This document shows positions 25,323 through 33,795 of a stretch of 64,000 nucleotides of DNA, in pieces. Numbering within the stretch: position 1 is the first letter of the stretch; each line of letters opens with the position of its first letter. Under the pieces are notes generated by a model. It had not been told where the DNA came from, made no database searches, and saw nothing but the letters and a program-made list of their open reading frames with translations. A program made the position numbers and the translations under genes. This DNA is from Salinicoccus cyprini (lineage in GTDB: Bacteria > Bacillota > Bacilli > Staphylococcales > Salinicoccaceae): assembly GCF_007713705.1 (NCBI RefSeq), contig NZ_VMSJ01000001.1:248001-312000 (forward strand). The letters are read 5' to 3'.

Positions 25323-25976
25323 ATGAACATTCTTGTTTTTGCACCACATGATGATGATGAAGTGCTGGGGGCAGGCGGTGTCATCGCCAAGTATGCAGAC
25401 GAAGGGCATGATGTGTACTTATGCGGCGTCACCAGCGGACCGGATCCCGAGGAGATTGAGACGATCCGGAGCGAGGCGAAGACAGCCCATGAAGTGCTCG
25501 GTGTGAAGGAAGCGTTCTTTCTTCACCTGCCCATGATCGGACTGCGCCATATGGAGACAAGCGAGATCAATGCCAGAATCCATGACGTTGTCACGCGGAT
25601 CAATCCCGAAGTCGTCTTCCTGCCGCATAAAGGGGACATGAACTTTGACCACGCGGAGACGACCTATGCAGCCATGGTAGCACTGCGTCCATTCAATGTG
25701 CCGGCTCTGCGTGAAATTCTGGTGTATGAAACGCTGTCCGAAACGGAGTGGAATACGCCGACAGTGGACAACCTTTTCATTCCGAACGTCTATATCGACA
25801 TTTCAAGCACAATCGACAGGAAACTCGAAGCAATGGAATGCTACCAGTCCCAGCTCAGAATCTATCCACATCCAAGATCACTTGAAGCCATCCGGGCTCT
25901 GTCCATGGTCCGGGGGTCGACCATCTGCACTGAGCATGCCGAAAGCTTCATGATGATCCGTTCGATCAGAAGATAA
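25323..25976 (+). CDS. PIG-L/LmbE-family N-deacetylase
   Basis: Zinc-dependent deacetylase family acting on N-acetylglucosamine linked to lipids or small molecules (BshB, MshB and PIG-L relatives). The 217 residues open MNILVFAPHDDDEVLGAGG, with the metal-binding P-H-D-D-D-E motif. The later metal histidine lies in LPHKGDMNFDHAET. No signal peptide is seen. GGAGATGGGG precedes ATG 25323; the longer frame from 25221 overlaps the previous gene without a site. As the last gene of operon A it complements the NodB-like deacetylase and the two formyltransferases, suggesting exchange of acetyl for formyl groups. Confidence 0.83.
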   Translation: MNILVFAPHDDDEVLGAGGVIAKYADEGHDVYLCGVTSGPDPEEIETIRSEAKTAHEVLGVKEAFFLHLPMIGLRHMETSEINARIHDVVTRINPEVVFLPHKGDMNFDHAETTYAAMVALRPFNVPALREILVYETLSETEWNTPTVDNLFIPNVYIDISSTIDRKLEAMECYQSQLRIYPHPRSLEAIRALSMVRGSTICTEHAESFMMIRSIRR

Positions 25977-26001
25977 TATTCAAAATTCATATAATCTTTA
26001 C

Positions 26002-26048
26002 AAACGCCTTATGCCCGGTTTTTATTCCGAAAGCGAGGCGTTTTGTCT
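26002..26048 (+). terminator. Terminator of exopolysaccharide operon A
   Basis: AAACGCCT at 26002-26009 pairs with AGGCGTTT at 26035-26042, followed by TTGTCTT. An inner weak stem can form in the 25-base loop. Confidence 0.75.
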
Positions 26049-26135
26049 TATTTATCAAGGGTTTGACGACATTCATCGTTATTTGAAAGGTGTCTATTCA
26101 AGTGAAAAAATACATAAAATTTGTAAAAACTTCAA

Positions 26136-26172
26136 TTTGAATATTCCAAAAATTATAGAAGCGTGGTATATT
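26136..26172 (+). promoter_or_regulatory. Exopolysaccharide promoter B with GAATATTC operator
   Basis: TTTGAATATTCCAAAAA at 26136-26152 is identical over 17 bases to promoter A. TTCCAA (26144-26149), a 17-base spacer and TATATT (26167-26172) repeat its geometry exactly. It drives capA onward. Confidence 0.65.
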
Positions 26173-26225
26173 TGGTGAAACTTATAGAGATAGATAAAGT
26201 TGATTTTATTTTTGGGAGGGAAAAT

Positions 26226-26900
26226 ATGGAAGAGTCTGTAAATGTTGAAAAAGTTTTGGACATTATGAAGCGGAATGTGCTATCGATCATTTCTTCGATG
26301 CTGCTGGTCGGTGTACTCGCTACGCTCATCACCTACTTTGTAATGACGCCAAAATATGAAGCAGAGACGCAGATGCTTGTCAGTTCGCCGGGAGACAGTG
26401 TAATCGTGGACTTCGAGAACATCGAAACCAATCTGCAGCTGATCCACACCTACAGGGACATCATGCTCAGCAAGACGATACTTGAAGATGTGATCACCAA
26501 TCTTGAACTCAGCCAGACTGTGGAGGAACTATCAAAGCAGATTAACGTCACCAACCAGGACCAGTCGCAAGTGCTTTCGATTGTCGTCACTGATGAATCT
26601 CCCGAGGAAGCAGAACGGATATCGAATGAAGTTGCGGTCGTCTTCAAGGAGCGCATTGTAGAAATCATGTACGTTGACAACCTTTCCATCTACGCACCAG
26701 CGGATGTGCCAGCAAATGCTGAACCAGTGTCTCCTCAGCCTCTGATCAACATCGCAATCGGTCTTGTGGCCGGATTGATACTCGGCTTGATATGGGCATT
26801 CTCAAAAGCCTACTTCGACAAGTCGGTCAAGAATGAAATCGATGTATATAACGTTCTCGGTTTACCAGTGGTCGGGTCAATCGCGAAATTCGAGGATTAA
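26226..26900 (+). CDS. capA: Chain-length determinant / kinase activator (CapA, EpsA, Wzz family)
   Basis: Membrane adaptor of a bacterial tyrosine kinase that also sets polymer length. The 224 residues have two transmembrane helices (about 23-44 and 174-195), a central extracellular domain with coiled-coil tendency, and a proline-rich APADVPANAEPVSPQP before the second helix, typical of Wzz proteins. ATG 26226 is preferred over 26163 because GGGAGGG lies directly upstream. It is followed after 12 bases by the kinase gene. No cognate low-molecular or PHP phosphatase is present in the window. Confidence 0.88.
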   Translation: MEESVNVEKVLDIMKRNVLSIISSMLLVGVLATLITYFVMTPKYEAETQMLVSSPGDSVIVDFENIETNLQLIHTYRDIMLSKTILEDVITNLELSQTVEELSKQINVTNQDQSQVLSIVVTDESPEEAERISNEVAVVFKERIVEIMYVDNLSIYAPADVPANAEPVSPQPLINIAIGLVAGLILGLIWAFSKAYFDKSVKNEIDVYNVLGLPVVGSIAKFED

Positions 26901-26912
26901 GGGGGAAACACC

Positions 26913-27629
26913 ATGTTCAAGAGGAAAAAGAAGAAAAGCGAAGTTGTCGAACCAAGGAATGTCATCGTTGCCAACAAGCCGCACGCCACTGCAAGCGAAC
27001 AGTTCCGGACCATACGGACAAATATCATGTACGCGGGTGTCGATGATCCCATCCGGTCGGTACTATTCACTTCCGCAATATCAGGAGCAGGCAAGTCGAC
27101 CATTGCAGCGAACATGGCCATTGCCTATGCACAGGCCGGCATCAAGACGCTGCTGCTCGATGGAGATCTCAGACGGCCGACGAGCCATTACACGTTCGAA
27201 GTATCAAACAGAGTCGGGCTCTCCTCAGCGATGGTGAATGACATACCACTTGAAAATCTGATCAGAAAGACGGAATTCGATACACTCGATCTGATCACTT
27301 CAGGACCGATTCCACCGAATCCATCGGAACTCCTGTCCTCGAAGAAGATGGCACAGTTCATGAATTCACTGAACGAAAGCTACGAAATGGTCATCATGGA
27401 CTCGCCACCGATACTGTCCGTAACGGATCCTCAGCTTCTATGCAAGCAGGCGGACGGTGTAGTGCTTGTGACGGATGTCGAGAACAACAACCGTGATCAG
27501 CTGGTGGAAGCGAAGGATCTGCTGGATAAGGCGGGGGCCAACATCATCGGGGTCGTGCTGAACCATCGTGAACTGAAGCACGGCGCAGAGGAGCAGTACT
27601 ACTATACGGAAGCAGTTGCTGAAAGCTGA
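26913..27629 (+). CDS. capB: CapB/EpsB-type bacterial tyrosine kinase
   Basis: Autophosphorylating BY-kinase controlling polysaccharide assembly. The 238 residues show Walker A (SAISGAGKSTIAANMA), Walker A-prime (TLLLDGDLRRPT) and Walker B (MVIMDSPPILSVTD). A short C-terminal tyrosine cluster, EEQYYYTE, is the autophosphorylation target. The normal N-terminal lead-in is present, with KPHATASEQFRTIRTNI. It needs CapA for activity. The EAR-like RNA and hairpin elements follow immediately, the position that EAR occupies in the Bacillus eps operon between epsB and epsC. Confidence 0.9.
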   Translation: MFKRKKKKSEVVEPRNVIVANKPHATASEQFRTIRTNIMYAGVDDPIRSVLFTSAISGAGKSTIAANMAIAYAQAGIKTLLLDGDLRRPTSHYTFEVSNRVGLSSAMVNDIPLENLIRKTEFDTLDLITSGPIPPNPSELLSSKKMAQFMNSLNESYEMVIMDSPPILSVTDPQLLCKQADGVVLVTDVENNNRDQLVEAKDLLDKAGANIIGVVLNHRELKHGAEEQYYYTEAVAES

Positions 27630-27713
27630 TTCATACAAAAGATGCCGGAATCATCCTTACCAGATGAGACGGGTACAGACAAGAATGCACGACCTTTACA
27701 ACAATACTTTCGA

Positions 27714-27735
27714 TTGGCAACAGGGGTGCTGCCAG
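27714..27735 (+). ncRNA. Hairpin with ACAGGGGTGC loop, copy 1
   Basis: TTGGCA (27714-27719) and TGCCAG (27730-27735) form a 6-bp stem with one G-U pair, closing a loop ACAGGGGTGC (27720-27729). The identical loop occurs at 27969-27978 and 32581-32590 with different stem bases. Confidence 0.6.
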
Positions 27736-27743
27736 CGGAATAT

Positions 27744-27880
27744 TAAAGGGGGTGGTCGAAAACGTGGAAGCACTGTTTTAGACATGACCATCGTTAAATT
27801 AAGGCGTAATTGGGTAGGAAAGCATGAATTTATTAGGTTGAGGGAACGCATCTCCCTAATAAGCACTACTGGACAGTGGT
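27744..27880 (+). ncRNA. EAR-like structured element, copy 2, between capB and capD/epsC
   Basis: It shares TAAAGGGGGTGGT (27744-27756), ACTGTTT (27772-27778) and the 25-base block 27812-27836 with the leader of operon A. After the last block AGGGA...TCCCT can pair where copy 1 has CGGA...TCCG. The 558-base gap between kinase and CapD genes has no reading frame worth calling. The place in the operon matches that of the eps-associated RNA of Bacillus, which prevents termination along the long eps transcript. Homology to EAR is inferred, not computed. Confidence 0.65.
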
Positions 27881-27962
27881 TCAGACAGTCGATACCGGAT
27901 CATCCTTACCAGGTGATACGGGATATCGGCAGCAGACGATCATGCCATTGCGATACATCCGG

Positions 27963-27984
27963 TTGGCAACAGGGGTGCTGCCGA
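27963..27984 (+). ncRNA. Hairpin with ACAGGGGTGC loop, copy 2
   Basis: TTGGCA (27963-27968) pairs with TGCCGA (27979-27984), and one more G-C pair is possible outside. The loop 27969-27978 is identical to the other two copies. Confidence 0.6.
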
Positions 27985-28187
27985 CGGGATGGCAGATGGA
28001 TGATCGGAAGCAGATCAGTATTAAAGCATATTGAAAATGAACCGGAGTGGGAAAATTTTCAGATGGACTGATGATTTCACCTTGGGAGGTCATGGTGGAG
28101 TCGGAGTTTGAAGTCCAGACAGTACAAAAGGTGCAGTACAAGGACAATTTAATATAGGGTAATCCAAAAAGGAAAGAAGAGGATACT

Positions 28188-30035
28188 ATGGATGCTAGAA
28201 GGCGTTACTTTCTCTTTCTACTTATCGACTCGCTGATCGTCACTTTCTCAGTGTTCATCGGCTACTATATTCTCATACCATTTTTCCCGGACAATTCACT
28301 GACAATGCTCGGCATCACATCCGTCATACTGCTCGTGAACCATCACCTGTTTGCCTACATTTTCAACCTTTACCATAGGGCATGGGTATACGCGAGTGTC
28401 AGGGAACTGATTTCGGTCACGCAGGCCGTCAGCGGATCTCTTATGGCGACAATCATTCTGACGTACCTGCTGTTCGATACAGTATTCATGCGACTGATGC
28501 TTGTCACATGGATGATGCACCTGATATTCATCGGTGGATCCAGGTTGTTCTGGAAGATCATTACTTACGAGATGAATGGCCGCAGATCACATGGGATCAA
28601 GATGACACGGACACTTGTGTTCGGCAGTGGCAAAGGGGGATCCATCCTGATCAAGCAGATGCTGGATAATCCGGAGATGGGAATGAACCCGGTCGTTGTT
28701 GCAGATGACGATCCTGCCAAAAGGAACATGGAACTTGCCGGCGGTGTCAAAGTGGAGGGCGATCGCCATGATATTGGACGGCTGATCAAGACATACGATA
28801 TCAAGAAAGTGGTCATTGCCATTCCTTCCCTCAGCAAGGCTGAGCTGAAAGAGATTCATGAACTCGCCAAAACGGAAGATGTCGATGTGCTGACAATGCC
28901 GAATATTGAAGACGTGCTTTCAGGAAAACTCGAAGTCAATGCGCTGAGGCAAGTCCAGGTCGAGGACCTGCTCGGACGTGAACCGGTGGAACTCGACATC
29001 AAAGGCATTGAGGACCAGGTGACGGACAAGACGATTCTTGTGACAGGGGCCGGCGGCAGTATCGGTTCCGAGATCGTCAGGCAGATCGGCAAGTTCAAAC
29101 CCAAGCAGATACTGCTGCTCGGTCACGGCGAAAACAGTATCTATACGATACTCGAAGAAGTGCTGCAGAATAAGAACGATGACATCAGCTACGTGCCGAT
29201 CATTGCAGATGTCCAGAACCGTCAGCGGATGTTCGAATTGTTCGAGAAATATAAGCCGGACATCGTCTATCATGCAGCCGCGCACAAGCACGTACCGATG
29301 ATGGAGTACAACTCGCGCGAAGCGGTGAAGAATAACGTCATCGGGACGAAGAACACAGCGGAAGCGGCCTGCCATTTCAAGGCGAAGAAGTTCGTCATGA
29401 TTTCGACTGATAAGGCGGTCAACCCACCGAACGTCATGGGAGCGACGAAGCGGATGGCTGAAATGATTGTTCAGGCGCTGGACCGCGGATGCAAGGATAC
29501 GACACTTGTTGCGGTACGATTCGGCAATGTGCTCGGCAGCCGTGGATCGGTAGTTCCGAAGTTCAGGAAGCAGATCCAGGCGGGTGGTCCGGTTACAGTG
29601 ACGGATCCGAGAATGACACGATACTTCATGACCATCCCGGAAGCGTCGAGGCTCGTCATCCAGGCGGGAACCATCGCAGAAGGCGGCGAAGTATTCGTAC
29701 TCGATATGGGAGAGCCGGTCAAGATTGTCGACCTGGCCAAAAATATGATTCGACTGTGCGGGTTTGCAGAAGATGACATCGGTGTTGAATTCGTCGGTAT
29801 TCGTCCAGGAGAGAAGTTGTATGAAGAGCTGCTGAAGGAAGAGGAGATCCATCCGGAGCAGGTCTATGAAAAGATCTACCGTGGCAGGGTTTCCGAATCA
29901 TCGCTCAGTCTGATTGAAACACAGATCAAAGCATTCCTCTCCATCGACGAGCAGGAAATGAAGGAGCGTATCATCCAGTTCGTCAAACAGGAGAATATGA
30001 ATCCGGAAGAAATCGGTCAGGAACATGCAAGCTAA
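28188..30035 (+). CDS. epsC: UDP-GlcNAc 4,6-dehydratase, membrane-bound CapD/EpsC/PglF type
   Basis: Converts UDP-GlcNAc to the 4-keto-6-deoxy sugar, the entry to 4-amino-dideoxy sugars. The 615 residues have four N-terminal membrane helices, a CoA-binding-like domain (VFGSGKGGSILIKQML) and an extended SDR domain. The latter has TGAGGSIGSEIVRQIG at about residue 286, YHAAAHKHVPMME, and the S/M/K catalytic pattern in MISTDKAVNPPNVMGATKRM. The length is normal. Four operon neighbours (flippase, polymerase, aminotransferase and GT4) match a PglF-PglE style pathway. A GGAAAGAAGAGG site precedes ATG 28188. Confidence 0.9.
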   Translation: MDARRRYFLFLLIDSLIVTFSVFIGYYILIPFFPDNSLTMLGITSVILLVNHHLFAYIFNLYHRAWVYASVRELISVTQAVSGSLMATIILTYLLFDTVFMRLMLVTWMMHLIFIGGSRLFWKIITYEMNGRRSHGIKMTRTLVFGSGKGGSILIKQMLDNPEMGMNPVVVADDDPAKRNMELAGGVKVEGDRHDIGRLIKTYDIKKVVIAIPSLSKAELKEIHELAKTEDVDVLTMPNIEDVLSGKLEVNALRQVQVEDLLGREPVELDIKGIEDQVTDKTILVTGAGGSIGSEIVRQIGKFKPKQILLLGHGENSIYTILEEVLQNKNDDISYVPIIADVQNRQRMFELFEKYKPDIVYHAAAHKHVPMMEYNSREAVKNNVIGTKNTAEAACHFKAKKFVMISTDKAVNPPNVMGATKRMAEMIVQALDRGCKDTTLVAVRFGNVLGSRGSVVPKFRKQIQAGGPVTVTDPRMTRYFMTIPEASRLVIQAGTIAEGGEVFVLDMGEPVKIVDLAKNMIRLCGFAEDDIGVEFVGIRPGEKLYEELLKEEEIHPEQVYEKIYRGRVSESSLSLIETQIKAFLSIDEQEMKERIIQFVKQENMNPEEIGQEHAS

Positions 30036-31233
30036 AATCATGAACATCGTAGGGACCTTGCTGTTTGCCATCAACCAGTGGGTACAGGTCATTTTGATTA
30101 CGCGTCTGCTCGGTCTCTACGAAGTGGGCCTGTTCTCATATTTTCTGGCTCTGACAGGCCCGCTTGTATTGTTCAGCCGCTTCATGCTGTCGGTACTGGT
30201 ACCGACGCAGAGGAAGCTGTCCTATGACTACGTGATATTTCACGAGTTCAGGAAAATCACCAACTATGCTTTTATTCTAGGTTCAGTCGTCGTCATGCTG
30301 TTTGTCGACCTGAACGTATATGAAAGTCTATGTCTCATGATCTTTGTGCTCTTCAAGTTTTATGAGAACAAGGAAGAGTTCATCTATACGGAGAATATTG
30401 CAGAGGCAAGAATCGGCTTCATGGCAAAATCAAAGATCTATAAAAGCATCGTCACCATCGTTCTGTTTACAGCAGCCTCATTCATGTTCAGATCGCTTCT
30501 GCTGACGGTATTGAGCCTGCTTGTGTCGCAGATGCTCATCTACTACTTCTATGATCGCAGATTTTCATTTTCGGCGACTCGGGTGAAAATCGGCATCAGA
30601 TGGATGGAGTTCAGAAACATTTTCATACTTGGTATCGGCCTATCCACGGTCGAACTGCTCAACTCGCTTGTTTCCAACATACCAAGGTATATTCTTGAAC
30701 ACTACCACGCTGTTGAAACACTCGGTATTTTCGCGACAATCATGTACTTCGTGATCATCACGAACAATGTCGTCGTCGCCATCAACCAGAGTGTGGTGGC
30801 AGGACTTGCGAAGGAAGCACAGAATAGTGCTGGAAAGTTCTACTGTTCATTCTTCAGGCTATGCGGCATGTTTCTCCTCATCATCATCGCAGGGGAAGTG
30901 ATACTTCTCCTTTTCGGCAACGATATACTCGTGCTCGTCTATGGGGAACAGTTCATGGGATTCGAGAAGGAGATGCTGCTCCTTGGCATCCTGCTGATCT
31001 TCACCGTCTATACGAAACTGTTCGAGATGGCCTTGAGCATATTCAATATTTATAATCTTCAGCTGCTGCTGCAAGGGACCACCTTCATCGCAGCAATCAT
31101 ATTTTCATTCATCATCATTATTCCATACGGCTTATCCGGCGCATTTATCGTGGTGATCATCAACTATTTGATTCTGGCTTTAGGCCAGATCGGCGTGCTG
31201 GTCTACCATTGGAAATACAAAGTAAGTTCCTAG
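30025..31233 (+). CDS. Oligosaccharide flippase (Wzx/MATE-like)
   Basis: Moves the lipid-linked repeat unit across the membrane. The 402 residues hold about twelve hydrophobic helices, with the family-typical N-terminal IMNIVGTLLFAINQWVQVIL, then ITRLLGLYEVGLFSYFLAL. ATG 30025 lies eleven bases inside the dehydratase gene, so translation is coupled. Followed after 12 bases by the polymerase-like gene, forming a Wzx/Wzy pair. Confidence 0.85.
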   Translation: MQAKIMNIVGTLLFAINQWVQVILITRLLGLYEVGLFSYFLALTGPLVLFSRFMLSVLVPTQRKLSYDYVIFHEFRKITNYAFILGSVVVMLFVDLNVYESLCLMIFVLFKFYENKEEFIYTENIAEARIGFMAKSKIYKSIVTIVLFTAASFMFRSLLLTVLSLLVSQMLIYYFYDRRFSFSATRVKIGIRWMEFRNIFILGIGLSTVELLNSLVSNIPRYILEHYHAVETLGIFATIMYFVIITNNVVVAINQSVVAGLAKEAQNSAGKFYCSFFRLCGMFLLIIIAGEVILLLFGNDILVLVYGEQFMGFEKEMLLLGILLIFTVYTKLFEMALSIFNIYNLQLLLQGTTFIAAIIFSFIIIIPYGLSGAFIVVIINYLILALGQIGVLVYHWKYKVSS

Positions 31234-31245
31234 GAGGCGGAGCAT

Positions 31246-32547
31246 ATGCTGATCATCTGGTTGATCGCACTGGTATACGTGGTAATGGGCTATCTGTTCA
31301 GATTCTATATCGCAGATACAAATCTACTGACTGTTTCATTCATCGTCATCACAGCACTGATGCTGTTCTTCATACTGTATCTGAAATATACGAAGTTTCT
31401 CATGATCATTTATGCGGGATTCCTTGTAAGGCTCGGGACGGTACTCTACGACCTGCAGCCGAAGGTGCCGAAACTGCCGCATAGTGGCATCGATTCTGAA
31501 AACTACTATAAGACAGCGCAGTATATCAGCGAGAAGATGGACCTGATGAATGCGGAAATGTATGGCGGCATATATACGAAATTTCTGGCAGTCATCTTCA
31601 ATATGTATGGCGACGACCGGCTGTTCGCACAGTTTCTGAATGTACTGATGACACTGTCCGCCATACTGCTCGTCATACACATATTCAGAATGCTGGATGT
31701 TCCGCCAAAAGTGCAGATCATACTGGTCGGGGTCATGTCATTCTTCCCGCATTCGATACTATTCTCGAGCATACTGGTCAGGGAAGCTGTCATTACGCTG
31801 ATGATGGCCCTGTCACTCTACTTTTTTGTCAGATGGTATAAGAAACGGGAGTGGAGCAGTGCGATTTTCAGTGTAATCATCGTTCTGATCGGCGCATCAT
31901 TCCATACGGCAGTCATCGGCGTCATCGTCGGGTATATGTTCGGTTTCATATTCTACCAGCATAAGCAGAATGCGTTCAGGTTTACACTGAAATCGACGAT
32001 TCCTTTCAGCCTTTTTGCACTGGCCACGACATATGTTCTGGTCTTTCCGGAAAGTATAGAAGCACTGCCGATCTATGACAAGATCGACCAGGTCCAAAGG
32101 GGCAATGACAGCCTTTTCGATGCATTTACGGATGATATCGGCGGCAGTGCCTACCTGAGCAGTCTTGTGGTCAGCAACATCTACCAGGCGATTGCATTTT
32201 CACCGATCAAGATGCTCTATTTCATCGGTTCACCGATGCCGTGGACGATCAGGAATATGAATGATGTGATCGCTTTCCTGCTCGATGGTACTTTTTATCT
32301 TTTGGCACTTGCTGTATTCATCAAAAATTTCGGGCTCATCAAAAGACGTCCGATACTTGGTGTTATCCTGCTGAGTATTGTTGTGACCTGGATCATTTTT
32401 GGCATCGGTATTTCAAACGCCGGGACGGCACTCAGACACCGCTTCAAAATATTCTATATCATCATCGTAGCACTCGGTGTCATATGGTCGAAAAAAGAAA
32501 AAGAGAAGAAAAGTCCGGGGTTGCCGATAAAGGGGAAGCAAGTATAA
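31246..32547 (+). CDS. Polysaccharide polymerase-like membrane protein (Wzy/EpsG role)
   Basis: The 433 residues have about ten to eleven hydrophobic segments and a charged cytoplasmic C terminus (WSKKEKEKKS). A large extracellular loop around residues 75-100 includes PHSGIDSENYYKTAQYISEK, and a second loop follows VFPESIEALPIYDKIDQ. This topology fits O-antigen polymerases, whose sequences are poorly conserved. The place between flippase and glycosyltransferase supports the role. I cannot identify a specific subfamily. Confidence 0.7.
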   Translation: MLIIWLIALVYVVMGYLFRFYIADTNLLTVSFIVITALMLFFILYLKYTKFLMIIYAGFLVRLGTVLYDLQPKVPKLPHSGIDSENYYKTAQYISEKMDLMNAEMYGGIYTKFLAVIFNMYGDDRLFAQFLNVLMTLSAILLVIHIFRMLDVPPKVQIILVGVMSFFPHSILFSSILVREAVITLMMALSLYFFVRWYKKREWSSAIFSVIIVLIGASFHTAVIGVIVGYMFGFIFYQHKQNAFRFTLKSTIPFSLFALATTYVLVFPESIEALPIYDKIDQVQRGNDSLFDAFTDDIGGSAYLSSLVVSNIYQAIAFSPIKMLYFIGSPMPWTIRNMNDVIAFLLDGTFYLLALAVFIKNFGLIKRRPILGVILLSIVVTWIIFGIGISNAGTALRHRFKIFYIIIVALGVIWSKKEKEKKSPGLPIKGKQV

Positions 32548-32574
32548 GCATCAGCATTAATTGACGTCTTGCCA

Positions 32575-32596
32575 GTAGCCACAGGGGTGCGGCTGC
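32575..32596 (+). ncRNA. Hairpin with ACAGGGGTGC loop, copy 3
   Basis: GTAGCC (32575-32580) pairs with GGCTGC (32591-32596). The loop 32581-32590 is identical to copies 1 and 2 although the stem bases are different, so structure and loop are conserved, not the stem sequence. It lies in the 78-base gap before the GT4 gene. Confidence 0.6.
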
Positions 32597-32625
32597 AAAA
32601 AACAAGGGTTTGGGAGATGTAGCTT

Positions 32626-33795
32626 ATGCAGAAAAAAATTATTCATGGGGTGACCTCTTCCATGAGTGCACTGTTCATCCATGAGCAGATACACTTCATT
32701 GAGAAGAATGGCTACCAGGTGGAAGTGGTATGCAACAATATACCAAAAAGACATTATGAAGGTCTAAAGCTCGCGCATATTCCTTTCGAGCGCGAAATCA
32801 GCATCCATAAGGATGTGACCACACTTTATGCGCTGTATCGATATCTGAAACGAAAAAAACCGGATATCATTGTTTTCAGCACACCGAAAGCAGGACTGCT
32901 CGGCATGATCGCCGGCTACCTGAATGGTACTGAAACACGGATCTTCGCCCAGTGGGGGCTGCGTCTGGAGACAGTGACAGGGGTAAAAAAACTGATCCTG
33001 CAGACGACAGAGAAGCTGACGTGTCTGCTGAGTACGCATGTCATCATACTGTCCGACAGTCTGGAAGCGGAGATGGTCGGCAGAAAGCTCGTAGACCCGA
33101 AAAAAGTGGTCCGAATCGGCAAGGGGAGTGTCAATGGTCTGGATATGGAGCGGTTCAGCCCGCATGTGATAGACCAGGAACGGCTGACACGGATGAAGGA
33201 AGATCTGAATATCAAGCCGACGGACTTCGTCATCGGTTATATGGGAAGAATCACAAGAGACAAGGGGACCAATGAACTTGTGGAAGCTTTCATGAGACTC
33301 AGCACGAGACATGACAATGTCAAACTGCTCCTCGTGGGAGATATCGAATCGGGTGATCCGATCAGACCGGAAAACAAGAAGATCATAGAGACACATGAGC
33401 GGATTCTTCTTTGTGCATATACAAAAGAACCGGAATACTACTACAGCATGATGGACGTATTTGCATTTCCTACGTATCGCGAGGGGTTCGGTACTGTAAG
33501 TATCGAGGCGCAGGCGATGCATGTACCGGTCATCGGCTTTGATTCCACAGGTGTCAAAGACACGATTGTAGATAACGAAACAGGCCTGATCGTAAGAACA
33601 AACGATGCCAAAGGCCTGGAAGAAGCCATCGAAGACATGGTCATCCACCCTGAAAAAAGAGAGCAGATGGGACGGAATGCCCGCATATTCGTCAAAGAGA
33701 ACTTTGACAGGGAACTCATCCAGCAGAAGGTACTCGACTTCTATAATACACTGGGTAGAGCAGACGACAAAGAAGTGGCGTATCTCAAAGCATAG
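32626..33795 (+). CDS. Group 4 glycosyltransferase of the exopolysaccharide operon
   Basis: The 389 residues show the GT-B pattern. The N-terminal domain has VTSSMSALFIHEQIHFIEKN and FSTPKAGLLGMIAGYL. The GT4 domain starts near residue 205 with IGYMGRITRDKGTNELV, followed by LLVGDIESGDPIRPENK and the donor-site motif YREGFGTVSIEAQAM. EpsD/CapJ/PglA-type enzymes look alike. It is clearly related to the AT-rich copy at 2017-3159. GGGAGATG precedes ATG 32626. It adds a sugar to the lipid-linked intermediate in the cytoplasm. Confidence 0.87.
   Translation: MQKKIIHGVTSSMSALFIHEQIHFIEKNGYQVEVVCNNIPKRHYEGLKLAHIPFEREISIHKDVTTLYALYRYLKRKKPDIIVFSTPKAGLLGMIAGYLNGTETRIFAQWGLRLETVTGVKKLILQTTEKLTCLLSTHVIILSDSLEAEMVGRKLVDPKKVVRIGKGSVNGLDMERFSPHVIDQERLTRMKEDLNIKPTDFVIGYMGRITRDKGTNELVEAFMRLSTRHDNVKLLLVGDIESGDPIRPENKKIIETHERILLCAYTKEPEYYYSMMDVFAFPTYREGFGTVSIEAQAMHVPVIGFDSTGVKDTIVDNETGLIVRTNDAKGLEEAIEDMVIHPEKREQMGRNARIFVKENFDRELIQQKVLDFYNTLGRADDKEVAYLKA

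Noticed and set aside
27630-28187. Small reading frame in the capB-capD spacer (for example 27616-28071) as a gene
   Set aside because: Its product is arginine- and glycine-rich without motifs, and the conserved blocks shared with 21836-21980 fall in different reading frames, which argues for RNA rather than protein.
28920-29852. 310-codon minus-strand frame within the dehydratase gene
   Set aside because: The plus-strand CapD/EpsC motifs are complete. The antisense frame has a composition typical of codon-complement artefacts.
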